Below are positions 33,751-42,038 of a DNA stretch of 42,417 bases, piece by piece. The position numbers and the translations under genes were made by a program. This stretch comes from Bacteroidia bacterium (lineage in GTDB: Bacteria > Bacteroidota > Bacteroidia > B-17B0 > Aurantibacillaceae). The notes under the pieces are model-generated. The model worked only from the letters and a program-made list of their open reading frames with translations, made no database searches and was not told the DNA's origin. The stretch lies in the NCBI GenBank assembly GCA_016787445.1, contig JAEUTQ010000077.1, positions 1 to 42,417 of the forward strand, in the 5' to 3' direction. Numbering within the stretch: the stretch's first letter is position 1; every line of letters starts with the position of its first letter.

Positions 33751-34986
33751 ATGATTACCGAGATGCAAACCACAACAAAAGGCCAATATTTAATTGATTT
33801 AGAAGATAAACACGGAGCACACAACTACCATCCATTACCCGTAGTGCTTGAACGTGGCGAAGGTGTTTTTGTTTGGGATACAGACGGAAAAAAATATTAC
33901 GATTTTTTAGCAGCCTACAGTGCCGTAAATCAGGGTCATTGTCATCCTAAAATAATTAACACCTTAACAGAGCAAGCCTCTAAGCTTACCTTAACCTCTC
34001 GTGCTTTTTATAATAATGTTTTAGGAGAATACGAAAAATTCATCACCGAATATTTTGGTTACGACAAAGTATTACCAATGAACACAGGCGCTGAAGGTGT
34101 AGAAACAGCTATTAAACTCGCGCGTAAGTGGGGTTACGAAAAGAAAAAAGTAAGTGAGAATGCCGCAAAAATTATTGTATGTGAAGGCAACTTTCACGGA
34201 CGTACCATTAGTATCATTTCAGCCAGCACTGATCCTGATTCGTATGGGAATTTTGGTCCGTATACACCCGGCATAGTAAAAATACCTTACAACAATACAT
34301 CCGCATTAGCGGAAGCCTTAAAAGATAAAAATGTAGTTGGATTTTTAGTGGAGCCCATTCAAGGTGAAGCGGGCGTTAATGTTCCGGATGAAGGTTATTT
34401 AAAAACCTGTTTTGAAATGTGCAAAGCAGCAAATGTTTTATTCATTGCAGATGAAGTACAAACAGGTATTGCCCGCACCGGTAAAATGTTAGCATGCGAT
34501 CATGAAAATGTTAGACCCGATGTTTTAATTTTAGGTAAAGCATTAAGCGGTGGTGTGTATCCTGTTTCAGCTGTATTAGCTGATGATGAAATCATGTTGT
34601 GCATTAAACCCGGACAACACGGTTCAACCTACGGCGGAAATCCATTAGGATGTAAAGTAGCAATTGCTGCCATGCAGGTGGTAAAAGACGAAAAGCTGGC
34701 TGAAAATTCGCAAGAACTAGGAGAGATTTTAAGAACAGAATTACGAGCCATTAAATCCGATTTAATTACGTTAGTTCGAGGCAAAGGACTCTTTAATGCC
34801 ATTATTATTAAGGAAAAAAATGGCAAAACTGCTTGGGATGTTTGTTTGAAGCTGGCAGAAAATGGTTTATTAGCCAAACCAACGCATGGCGACATCATTC
34901 GCTTTGCGCCACCACTTGTTATTACCAAAGAGCAAATTTTGGATTGCGCGCGAATCATCCGTGAAACCATTGAGAACTTTAAATAA
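33751..34986 (+). CDS. rocD: Ornithine--oxo-acid aminotransferase
   Basis: PLP-dependent transfer of the delta-amino group of ornithine to 2-oxoglutarate, giving glutamate semialdehyde, which links arginine/ornithine and proline/glutamate metabolism. 411 residues, class III aminotransferase: [36 protein letters not shown], the PLP-contacting [12 protein letters not shown] (Asp234) and Schiff-base Lys263 in [10 protein letters not shown]. The [12 protein letters not shown] signature fits ornithine aminotransferase rather than acetylornithine or GABA enzymes. A second in-frame ATG at 33763 is an alternative start. Monocistronic, with its own -7 element. Confidence 0.95.
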   Translation: MITEMQTTTKGQYLIDLEDKHGAHNYHPLPVVLERGEGVFVWDTDGKKYYDFLAAYSAVNQGHCHPKIINTLTEQASKLTLTSRAFYNNVLGEYEKFITEYFGYDKVLPMNTGAEGVETAIKLARKWGYEKKKVSENAAKIIVCEGNFHGRTISIISASTDPDSYGNFGPYTPGIVKIPYNNTSALAEALKDKNVVGFLVEPIQGEAGVNVPDEGYLKTCFEMCKAANVLFIADEVQTGIARTGKMLACDHENVRPDVLILGKALSGGVYPVSAVLADDEIMLCIKPGQHGSTYGGNPLGCKVAIAAMQVVKDEKLAENSQELGEILRTELRAIKSDLITLVRGKGLFNAIIIKEKNGKTAWDVCLKLAENGLLAKPTHGDIIRFAPPLVITKEQILDCARIIRETIENFK

Positions 34987-34992
34987 TTCTCT

Positions 34993-35025
34993 ATTTTAGT
35001 TAAGAATTGTAAATAAGACTAAAAT
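34993..35025 (+). terminator. Possible weak terminator after rocD
   Basis: ATTTTAGT (34993-35000) pairs with ACTAAAAT (35018-35025) around a 17-nt loop. The stem is AT-rich and followed by a short T-run that also forms part of the next promoter. Weak. Confidence 0.3.
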
Positions 35026-35029
35026 CATT

Positions 35030-35058
35030 TTGGTAATTCGCATATTACCGTATTTTTG
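35030..35058 (+). promoter_or_regulatory. Promoter of the carbonic anhydrase/SulP cluster
   Basis: TTG at 35030-35032 (within TTTTG), 18 nt, TATTTTTG at 35051-35058. The expected start is at about 35063-35065, essentially on the TTG start codon of the next gene. Confidence 0.65.
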
Positions 35059-35063
35059 TCCGG

Positions 35064-35384
35064 TTGAAACTATTTAATCACATATTCTGTTTTATTTTTA
35101 TTTCGGTAATGGTTTTTACCGTTTTTCAATACATCCCACTTATTGAAGAAGAAAACTCTATACATTCAGAGCTTTGTAAAAAAGCAAAAGAAGGTAAAGA
35201 AACTGAAGGTGGTAATGAAGGTGGTGAAGAGAAAGACACAGACGAAGATTTCGCCGAATTTTTAATTATAAGCCAACCTCTTTTTCACCTGAATAATCTT
35301 TTCTCAATAAAAATCCAACAATCTGAGCAATTAAAACTCAGTACGTACTATTCCGAAATTACCACTCCTCCTCCACAGGCATAA
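35064..35384 (+). CDS. Small acidic membrane-anchored protein, TTG start
   Basis: 106 residues: one N-terminal hydrophobic segment (~4-23), an acidic Gly/Glu-rich linker (~40-62; GKETEGGNEGGEEKDTDED), a short hydrophobic stretch (FAEFLIISQPLFHLNNLF) and a C-terminal PPPQA. It starts with TTG: no ATG upstream in frame, and the next internal ATG (35109) would cut the membrane segment. No family name recognised. It precedes the carbonic anhydrase by 71 nt and probably shares its transcript. A partner of the bicarbonate genes is a guess from position only. Confidence 0.62.
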   Translation: MKLFNHIFCFIFISVMVFTVFQYIPLIEEENSIHSELCKKAKEGKETEGGNEGGEEKDTDEDFAEFLIISQPLFHLNNLFSIKIQQSEQLKLSTYYSEITTPPPQA

Positions 35385-35455
35385 TAGTTTATCTCGACTA
35401 AACTATTAAATCAATTTTATTAACTGAAGCCCTATCGCTTCCAAAAAAATTAATT

Positions 35456-36106
35456 ATGCCTGAATTATATAAACAAATATTTGAGAACAATAAAAAGTGG
35501 GTTGAAGAAACCAAGAAAAACAATCCTAAATTTTTTGATGAATTAGCTAATGGACAAAAACCTCCTATCTTATGGATAGGCTGTTCGGATAGTCGTGTTC
35601 CTGCTAATGAAATTACCGGCACCAAACCCGGAGAAATTTTTGTACACCGTAATATTGCCAACATGGTAGTGCATTCAGATATGAATATGCTGAGTGTATT
35701 AGACTATGCTGTAAACGTTTTAAATGTAACACACGTCATTGTTTGCGGACATTACGGTTGTGGTGGTGTAATCACAGCCATGGGGAATAAACAGGTTGGA
35801 ATTATCGACAACTGGTTACGTCACATAAAAGACGTTTACCGTTTACATTATGAAGAACTGCAAGCGATTCAAGATCCAAAAACAAGAGCAGACCGTTTTG
35901 TTGAGTTAAACGTAATAGAACAAGTATTAGATTTATCCAAAACATCCATTGTTCAGAATGCATGGAGAAGCGGACAAAAGCTTTATTTACACGGATTAGT
36001 GTATGATATTGCCAATGGCTATTTGAAGGATTTAGATGTAACGATGGATGATCCTGACCAATTACCAAGTTATTATTTACTTGATAAAGTTGCAGTCGTA
36101 AAATAA
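35456..36106 (+). CDS. can: Beta-class carbonic anhydrase
   Basis: Reversible hydration of CO2 to bicarbonate, cytoplasmic. 216 residues with the full beta-class zinc site: Cys43, Asp45 and Arg47 in CSDSRV, and His99 and Cys102 in CGHYGCGG. Also typical are FVHRNIANMV and the C-terminal LHGLVYDIANGYLKDL. The SulP transporter starts 9 nt after its stop, so the pair is an operon and bicarbonate is the probable transported anion. Confidence 0.96.
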   Translation: MPELYKQIFENNKKWVEETKKNNPKFFDELANGQKPPILWIGCSDSRVPANEITGTKPGEIFVHRNIANMVVHSDMNMLSVLDYAVNVLNVTHVIVCGHYGCGGVITAMGNKQVGIIDNWLRHIKDVYRLHYEELQAIQDPKTRADRFVELNVIEQVLDLSKTSIVQNAWRSGQKLYLHGLVYDIANGYLKDLDVTMDDPDQLPSYYLLDKVAVVK

Positions 36107-36115
36107 AAACACAAT

Positions 36116-37693
36116 ATGAGTAACAATAAATCTTCTTTCCTTGAAAATTTCAAAAACGACGGTCCTGCCGGATTAGTAGTTTATCTAGTGGCCTTGCCTC
36201 TTTGTTTAGGTGTGGCATTAGCCTCCACCGGACGACCCGATTTATTATTTTCCGGAATCATAGCCGGATTTATTGGCGGTATTGTTGTTGGATTATTCAG
36301 CGGTTCACCCTTAGGTGTTTCCGGACCGGCAGCCGGCTTAGTTGTAATTGTTCTTACCGCACTAAAAACTCTCGGAAGTTTTGAAGCATTACTTTTAGCA
36401 ATTGTACTTGCCGGTGCTCTCCAACTTCTCGCCGGATTTTTAAAAGCAGGTGTTATCGGCTACTATTTTCCTTCTTCGGTCATTAAAGGCATGTTAGCAG
36501 CCATTGGTATTACACTTATACTAAAAGAAATTCCGCATGCTGTAGGTTATGATAAAGATTTTATGGGCGATGAAGGCTTAATTCAACCTGATGGGCACAA
36601 CACATTCACTGAGATTTATTATGCGTTAAAATACAACAGTGTTGGCGCGATTATTATATGCGCTATATCTATTGGTTTACTTTTACTTTTTGATATGCCA
36701 TTCATGAAAAAAGTAAAGCTGTTTAAATTTTTACCGGGTGCTTTATTTGTAGTTCTCAGTGGAATTTTAATCAATTACCTTTTCATGCAGTTTGCCCCGC
36801 ATTTAGTTTTAAGCGGAGAACATGTGGTACAATTACCCGTCGCAAATTCTGCCGAAGAATTCATTAGTTTCTTTAAGTTCCCTGATTTTTCCGCCTTATC
36901 GAATCCACAAGTTTATGTTGTAGCTATCACTATTGCCATTGTGGCGAGTTTGGAAACCTTACTATGCGTTGAAGCTACCGATAAATTGGACCCCTATAAG
37001 CGAACAACACCCACCAATACCGAATTAAAAGCACAAGGCATTGGTAATATGGTTTCCGGATTCATAGGCGGCTTGCCAATTACACAAGTTATTGTAAGAA
37101 GCTCTGCAAACATTGGTGCAGGCGGAAAAACCAAATTAGCAACCATTACTCATGGTGCTATTTTATTATTATCTGCGTTACTTATCCCTCGCTTTTTAAA
37201 TTTAATTCCTTTAGCGAGTTTGGCCGCCATCTTATTAATGGTAGGTTATAAACTCTCTAAAGTCTCTCTTTATAAATCGATGTTCAAATTGGGCTATGAG
37301 CAGTTTTTACCTTTCATTATTACCATTATTGCCATTCTGGCTTCCGATTTATTAAAAGGAATCGGTGTGGGTATGGTATTTGCGATTTATTTTATTCTTC
37401 GCAAAAACTACAAAAACTCGTACCACATTAAAAAAACAAATACCGGTGAAGAAGAAACTGTGACTATTACGCTTTCTGAAGAAATGACCTTTCTCAATAA
37501 AGCCAGCATACAGGAAACATTAAATCACCTGCCGTATAACTGTAAAGTAATTATTGATGGCGCTAAATCAACCAACATCGATTATGATGTTTTAGAGATT
37601 ATCCAGGATTTTAAACTCTATAATTCTAAGCTTAAAAACATTACTGTGGAAACAATCAACATTCCTGAAGTCACCCTTTCAGGAGGCCACTAA
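36116..37693 (+). CDS. SulP family anion transporter (probable bicarbonate) with STAS domain
   Basis: 525 residues: about 10-14 transmembrane helices (~15-420) with SulP signatures (LPLCLGVALASTG, GLFSGSPLGVSGPAAGLVV, ATDKLDPYKR, GMVSGFIGGLPITQVIVRSSANIGAGGKT in shorter runs). A C-terminal STAS-like cytoplasmic domain follows (~440-525). SulP proteins carry sulfate, bicarbonate or chloride with Na+ or H+; the adjacent carbonic anhydrase favours bicarbonate. A strong terminator follows the stop. Family certain; substrate inferred. Confidence 0.92.
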   Translation: MSNNKSSFLENFKNDGPAGLVVYLVALPLCLGVALASTGRPDLLFSGIIAGFIGGIVVGLFSGSPLGVSGPAAGLVVIVLTALKTLGSFEALLLAIVLAGALQLLAGFLKAGVIGYYFPSSVIKGMLAAIGITLILKEIPHAVGYDKDFMGDEGLIQPDGHNTFTEIYYALKYNSVGAIIICAISIGLLLLFDMPFMKKVKLFKFLPGALFVVLSGILINYLFMQFAPHLVLSGEHVVQLPVANSAEEFISFFKFPDFSALSNPQVYVVAITIAIVASLETLLCVEATDKLDPYKRTTPTNTELKAQGIGNMVSGFIGGLPITQVIVRSSANIGAGGKTKLATITHGAILLLSALLIPRFLNLIPLASLAAILLMVGYKLSKVSLYKSMFKLGYEQFLPFIITIIAILASDLLKGIGVGMVFAIYFILRKNYKNSYHIKKTNTGEEETVTITLSEEMTFLNKASIQETLNHLPYNCKVIIDGAKSTNIDYDVLEIIQDFKLYNSKLKNITVETINIPEVTLSGGH

Positions 37694-37698
37694 AAATG

Positions 37699-37723
37699 AA
37701 CCCGGTTTATTCCGGGTTTTTTT
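37699..37723 (+). terminator. Rho-independent terminator after the SulP gene
   Basis: AACCCGG (37699-37705) pairs with CCGGGTT (37712-37718) around a 6-nt loop, followed by a T-run to 37723. It lies 6 bp past the SulP stop. Confidence 0.92.
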
Positions 37724-37755
37724 ATAAATAGCTGTGAATAGTTGTATTCATTTTT

Positions 37756-37763
37756 TACATTTG
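37756..37763 (+). promoter_or_regulatory. -7 element for the hydroxybutyrate dehydrogenase-like gene
   Basis: TACATTTG matches TAnnTTTG exactly, 17 nt before ATG 37781. No good -33 element is seen. Confidence 0.5.
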
Positions 37764-37780
37764 ATAAAAGATTTAACAGA

Positions 37781-38551
37781 ATGAAAACAGCCTTAATTAC
37801 CGGAAGCACCAGTGGCATTGGCCTAGGCATTGCCCGCGAATTCGCAAAAACCAAACAATATAACATTGTATTTAACGGATTAGAAGCAAACGGACAAGAA
37901 ATTGCCGATGGAATTGGAAAAGAATTTGGTATTGGTGTTATGTTCTCTAACGCGAATATGCTTAAACCGGAAGAGCTTCGTAAAATGGTGGATGATGCCA
38001 TTGCAAAATTCGGACGCATTGATGTTTTAATCAATAATGCAGGCATTCAATTTGTATCCCCTATCGAAGATTTTCCTGAAGAAAAATGGAACGCTATCAT
38101 TGGTATTAACTTAACATCCGCTTTCCACCTTACAAAAGCGGTTTGGAAAGGAATGAAAGAACGTAAGTTCGGCCGCATCATTAACATCGCATCAGCACAC
38201 GGACTTGTAGCATCTGAATTTAAAAGCGCTTACATTGCCAGCAAACACGGCATTGTAGGTTTCACAAAAACTATAGCCTTAGAGGGTGCTCCATTCAATA
38301 TTACAGCCAATGCAATTTGTCCGGGTTATGTAAAAACTCCTCTTGTAGAAAAACAAATTGCTGATCAGGCTAAAGCACATAATTTATCGGAAGCTGAAGT
38401 GGTGAGTAAAGTAATGCTGTACAAACAAGCCGTTAAAGATTTCGTTTCCTTAGAAACATTGGGACAAACCGCATTATTATTGGCAGCCGACCATGCCTCT
38501 ACAATTACCGGTACAGCCATACCTGTTGACGGAGGTTGGAACGCGCAATAA
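37781..38551 (+). CDS. 3-hydroxybutyrate dehydrogenase-like short-chain dehydrogenase
   Basis: 256 residues from ATG 37781. SDR features: NAD-binding TGSTSGIG (7-14), NNAG (85-88), Ser138, and catalytic Tyr151-x3-Lys155 in SAYIASKHG. The segment ANAICPGYVKTPLVEKQIADQA and the ending IPVDGGW are characteristic of D-3-hydroxybutyrate dehydrogenases, which interconvert 3-hydroxybutyrate and acetoacetate. A TTG at 37742 would add 13 unsupported residues and would precede the -7 element, so ATG 37781 is chosen. No PHB or ketone-body genes are adjacent. SDR certain; substrate likely. Confidence 0.87.
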   Translation: MKTALITGSTSGIGLGIAREFAKTKQYNIVFNGLEANGQEIADGIGKEFGIGVMFSNANMLKPEELRKMVDDAIAKFGRIDVLINNAGIQFVSPIEDFPEEKWNAIIGINLTSAFHLTKAVWKGMKERKFGRIINIASAHGLVASEFKSAYIASKHGIVGFTKTIALEGAPFNITANAICPGYVKTPLVEKQIADQAKAHNLSEAEVVSKVMLYKQAVKDFVSLETLGQTALLLAADHASTITGTAIPVDGGWNAQ

Positions 38552-38598
38552 GCTTTTTCACATCATAAAGAATTTGTAATTTTAAAATAAAAAGTACC

Positions 38599-39132
38599 GT
38601 GCAACCAAAAGTTATATTAGAAAAAATTCAGTTTGAAATCACACTTCAACGCTTATGCCATCAATTAATTGAAGTGCATAGCGACTTTAAAGACTCTGTT
38701 ATCATTGGATTGCAACCTCGCGGTACCTATTTAGCGCACCGCATTACCGAAGAACTAAAGAAAATTTTAAAAACTAAAAAAATTAATTGCGGTGATTTGG
38801 ATATTACTTTTTACCGCGACGATTTTCGTAAAAAAGAATTAATCCCAAATCGCACCAATATCGACTTCATCATCGAAGATAAAAATGTGATTTTAGTGGA
38901 TGATGTTTTATTTACCGGTCGTACAATTCGTGCCGGACTGGATGCGATGCTTGCATTCGGAAGACCAAAAGATGTTGAATTACTTGTTTTAGTTGACCGC
39001 CGATTTGCGCGCCACGTTCCTATTCAGGCAAAATATGTAGGTTTAACCATCGACTCCATCGAAACTCAAAATGTAAAAGTAGAGTGGAAAGAAACAGATG
39101 GTAAAGACAGAATCACTCTTTTAAGTAAATAA
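38599..39132 (+). CDS. pyrR: PyrR: pyrimidine regulator / uracil phosphoribosyltransferase
   Basis: 177 residues, type I phosphoribosyltransferase fold with the PRPP loop VILVDDVLFTGRTI (97-110), the flexible-loop region DITFYRDDFRKK and IGLQPRG. This pattern is typical of PyrR, which converts uracil and PRPP to UMP and in Bacillus binds pyr mRNA. It starts at GTG 38599; no better start is in frame nearby. The DinB-like gene follows after 3 nt. pyrB lies 2.9 kb downstream instead of adjacent, with two unrelated genes between. Confidence 0.93.
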   Translation: MQPKVILEKIQFEITLQRLCHQLIEVHSDFKDSVIIGLQPRGTYLAHRITEELKKILKTKKINCGDLDITFYRDDFRKKELIPNRTNIDFIIEDKNVILVDDVLFTGRTIRAGLDAMLAFGRPKDVELLVLVDRRFARHVPIQAKYVGLTIDSIETQNVKVEWKETDGKDRITLLSK

Positions 39133-39135
39133 AAC

Positions 39136-39642
39136 ATGCGACCGGCTAAAGGCACCTATCCTTCTTTTGTTGAATCTTATATTGCTAAAGCAAAGGGTAA
39201 AAATTTACACGAAGCTCTCATCCACAGCACAGAGGAGTTAATGCAAACATTAACCATGATACCTGATGATAAAGGCGATTATGCTTATGCAGAAGGCAAA
39301 TGGACCATTAAACAAGTATTGATTCATATTTCGGATGCCGAGAGAATTTTTGCTTACAGATTATTACGATTCGCACGGAACGATCAGCAACAACCCCTTC
39401 CCTTCGAAGAAGATGATTATGCAGAAACATGTAATGCTGATAAAAGAAGTTTAAGCTCTGTCATTGAAGAATTAATTGCCGTTAGAAATGCGACAGCTTC
39501 TTTAATTGAAAGCTTACAACCCGAAGACTTTAACAAGCAAGGCAACACAGCGGCAGGAAAAACAACCGTGAACGCAGTAGGATTCTCCATTTGCGGACAT
39601 TGCAATCACCACATCTCTGTGTTAAGAGAAAGATACCTTTGA
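39136..39642 (+). CDS. DinB/YfiT-like four-helix putative metalloprotein
   Basis: 168 residues with DinB-superfamily features: KWTIKQVLIHISDAERIFAYR (first metal His) and a C-terminal CGHCNHHISVLRERY that supplies further His ligands. Proteins of this superfamily are divalent-metal-binding helical bundles, some acting as thiol (e.g. bacillithiol) transferases; the activity here is unknown. It starts 3 nt after pyrR and is probably co-transcribed. Confidence 0.87.
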   Translation: MRPAKGTYPSFVESYIAKAKGKNLHEALIHSTEELMQTLTMIPDDKGDYAYAEGKWTIKQVLIHISDAERIFAYRLLRFARNDQQQPLPFEEDDYAETCNADKRSLSSVIEELIAVRNATASLIESLQPEDFNKQGNTAAGKTTVNAVGFSICGHCNHHISVLRERYL

Positions 39643-39710
39643 TTTTTAGTATAAGCCTTGCAGGTTTGTGAGACCTTCAAATGCGTCACAGTTAAAACAC
39701 AAACATAATT

Positions 39711-39739
39711 CAGATTGCTTCACTGCGCTCGCAATGACG
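39711..39739. repeat. REP-like interspersed repeat fragment
   Basis: The sequence ATTGCTTCACTGCGCTCGCA and its immediate flanks (CAG before, ATGACG after) resemble a short element dispersed in many bacterial genomes. ATTGC/GCAAT at its ends can pair. It lies in the 102-bp gap between two convergent genes. Other copies cannot be seen in this window. Confidence 0.5.
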
Positions 39740-39744
39740 ATTAA

Positions 39745-41901
39745 TTAAAACGGTAAGTGCATATAACCGTATTTCCAAAGCAAGTACAATACACCACCCA
39801 CTAAGGCTGAAATAATTAAAATAGCCGGAAGGATTGGACGTTTCTTTTTCGTGAACGGATCGTTTAAATTAATTTTTGCACCTGCAGGTAAAGTTGCTAA
39901 ATGCGTTAATACATTTCCAAATTGAATATTTACGTTTGCCTGCGCATTAATAGCCCATCCGTTTGCATCTAAGATTGGTGCTAAATTACGTTTGCGTAAT
40001 TTCAAAAAAGCAATGATCATACTTGGACCTGATATCAATAAAATGATTCCAAGAACCGCAATCGGCATTTGCCACCATTTTAATCCGATAAATCCGGCAA
40101 TGGCAGAACCAATCGCAGAACCAATCGCACCAACCGCTAAGCCAATAGCGGCGAAAATCCCAACAAACTTTCCAATGTCGAATGGTTGTGGCGCGGGCTT
40201 CTCCGCTTTTTTTGCTTCCTCAACTTTTGCAGGCACACCTTCCACACTCTTCATCATGTCTCCTGTTACTTTTTCATCCTGACTTGCGGCAAATTTATTA
40301 ATTTGTGTTTCAATGAATCTTGAAACCTTTCTGTAAGGCGAAAAGAAAGCCTGGCGAATACTAATTGGATTGTCAACTATTTTAATCACAGTTGCGTCCC
40401 AATCCATGCCATTTCTATCATAGAATAACGCATTTCTTCCTACCACTAAATTATCAATATCACCATTTGTTAAAGCAGCAACAATCGTCATCTTTTCATT
40501 GGTAGAACGGCTGGTACAATCACAATAAATTAAAAACATTCCACTAAAGGAAACCATCGTACCATGCTTTGGCATATCACTTACCTTAATACACAAATCG
40601 CAACTGCGCTGGTCAATATATAACGTTCCAGCCTGGAAAATGGCTTTTTGTCCCGGCATGTAAAAATCATAGAACGTCACAAAATTTTTAAGCAGCGTAA
40701 AAATATCGCGATGGTAACGCACCATTTGATCCACTAAAAAAATATTATTCGCTTCGGCTTCTACCGCTTTATCTTGCGCAATCAAATCAGTTAATTTAGT
40801 TTTCGCATCACTGTCAAGGATAGCGCGTACTCTTTCCAATCCTAATTTTTCGACTTTAGCGCCTTCCTTTTCAGATTTCCAAGTTGCATAAGCTGTAAAC
40901 GAATTCACGATTGTATTCCAATCACCTTCACTTAGATTAGATTTTCCTTGTAATATTTGAGAAACAACAAGGCTTTTTAACTCATTCATTTTTGATTCCC
41001 AAGCCGGGTTTATGCCAGTAGCCAGAGGCAGAGATAACCCCGCTTCAATTTTCGCCAAAGGATAAGCTGCAATTTCATCTATACACGTAGATAAATCTTT
41101 AGCGGTGATGCTTTCTACCCGTGCAATTTGCAAGTTTAATACAGTAGTGGTTTGCGTATCGAAAGCAGCCAAACGACAGCGTAAAAAGTAATCATCAATT
41201 TTTGATTTAACCGACAAAAACAACTGATGTGCTTTTTCAGTTTCATCACCATAAGGAAAAATAACAGAAGCATTCGCTTCCTTTTTTGCATACCATACCG
41301 AGAATTTTTCACACTCTGTAAAAAACTCACTTAATAAAGCTTCATTAATTCCGGCTTCCCCTCCTCTATCGTGAATTTCGCCCACACAGGTTATCATCTC
41401 TTTCACTAAGGCTTTTAAAGTATTGTCCTCTGCAGTATCCGGTGTAATTACCCCATCGCCATTGAAACGCGTAGCAGCAAAGATTTTCTTAGTATCAGAT
41501 GTTTCCTCAACGGTTAATGCATTCGCATGACCTTTGCCCAAATTCTTTAAAATCACTTTAGCGGAAGCCAATAATGTTTTCCCCAGATCTGTTTGCTCGT
41601 TAATTGAAGACAACTGAAAAACCTTTTCTTGCCTAATTAAATCATCCGGATTTTTTAAAACAGAAGTGATCCATTTTACAGCTGCAATAATTTCAGGAAC
41701 GCGGATTTGCCCGTCTTTATCCTTATCAATTAATTCAAGCGTTTTATAATCAATTTCCAATCCTTTCACCGGACAACTTAAGGCTGTCCAAAGTTTAGGG
41801 TCTAGATTTTCAAGATTAATTAAATCGGCACCACTTTCAATATTGACCCTTTTCACCCCTCCTACAGTTGAGAAGCTCCATACATGTTTATTTTGACTCA
41901 T
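39745..41901 (-). CDS. Large EF-hand-containing membrane protein of unknown function
   Basis: 718 residues. Residues 59-70 (DKDKDGQIRVPE) form a complete 12-residue EF-hand Ca2+ loop; a second, degenerate one lies at ~145-158 (FNGDGVITPDT). A long soluble region (~160-560) follows with no recognised fold, including an acidic/Cys stretch (YIDQRSCDLCIK). There are then Pro/Lys-rich linkers, a Gly/Ala-rich hydrophobic pair of helices (~575-632), LRKRNLAPILDANGWAINAQ, and a last transmembrane helix (~690-711). No N-terminal signal peptide, so the bulk is probably cytoplasmic with a C-terminal membrane anchor, or it is exported in an unusual way. It is divergent from pyrB. Confidence 0.82.
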   Translation of the reverse strand: MSQNKHVWSFSTVGGVKRVNIESGADLINLENLDPKLWTALSCPVKGLEIDYKTLELIDKDKDGQIRVPEIIAAVKWITSVLKNPDDLIRQEKVFQLSSINEQTDLGKTLLASAKVILKNLGKGHANALTVEETSDTKKIFAATRFNGDGVITPDTAEDNTLKALVKEMITCVGEIHDRGGEAGINEALLSEFFTECEKFSVWYAKKEANASVIFPYGDETEKAHQLFLSVKSKIDDYFLRCRLAAFDTQTTTVLNLQIARVESITAKDLSTCIDEIAAYPLAKIEAGLSLPLATGINPAWESKMNELKSLVVSQILQGKSNLSEGDWNTIVNSFTAYATWKSEKEGAKVEKLGLERVRAILDSDAKTKLTDLIAQDKAVEAEANNIFLVDQMVRYHRDIFTLLKNFVTFYDFYMPGQKAIFQAGTLYIDQRSCDLCIKVSDMPKHGTMVSFSGMFLIYCDCTSRSTNEKMTIVAALTNGDIDNLVVGRNALFYDRNGMDWDATVIKIVDNPISIRQAFFSPYRKVSRFIETQINKFAASQDEKVTGDMMKSVEGVPAKVEEAKKAEKPAPQPFDIGKFVGIFAAIGLAVGAIGSAIGSAIAGFIGLKWWQMPIAVLGIILLISGPSMIIAFLKLRKRNLAPILDANGWAINAQANVNIQFGNVLTHLATLPAGAKINLNDPFTKKKRPILPAILIISALVGGVLYLLWKYGYMHLPF

Positions 41902-42001
41902 ATTTTGATTTTACGGAGGTAAATTTAATCAAAACATATGTGCCTTATTGCAACACTTAATAACCTGTTAATTAAAATTTCGGGGCCAGGCAAAATTTTA
42001 C

Positions 42002-42009
42002 TATATTTG
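42002..42009 (+). promoter_or_regulatory. -7 promoter element for pyrB
   Basis: TATATTTG matches TAnnTTTG exactly. Expected start is about 42014, 25 nt before the pyrB ATG. The -33 region has only TTT (41978-41980). Confidence 0.6.
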
Positions 42010-42010
42010 A

Positions 42011-42034
42011 TTTTTGAAATCACTGTTTCAAAAA
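42011..42034 (+). promoter_or_regulatory. 9-bp inverted repeat in the pyrB 5' leader
   Basis: TTTTTGAAA (42011-42019) pairs with TTTCAAAAA (42026-42034) around a 6-nt loop, filling nearly the whole presumed leader up to 5 nt before ATG 42039. It could be an RNA hairpin over the start region or a DNA operator. Confidence 0.5.
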
Positions 42035-42038
42035 AGTA

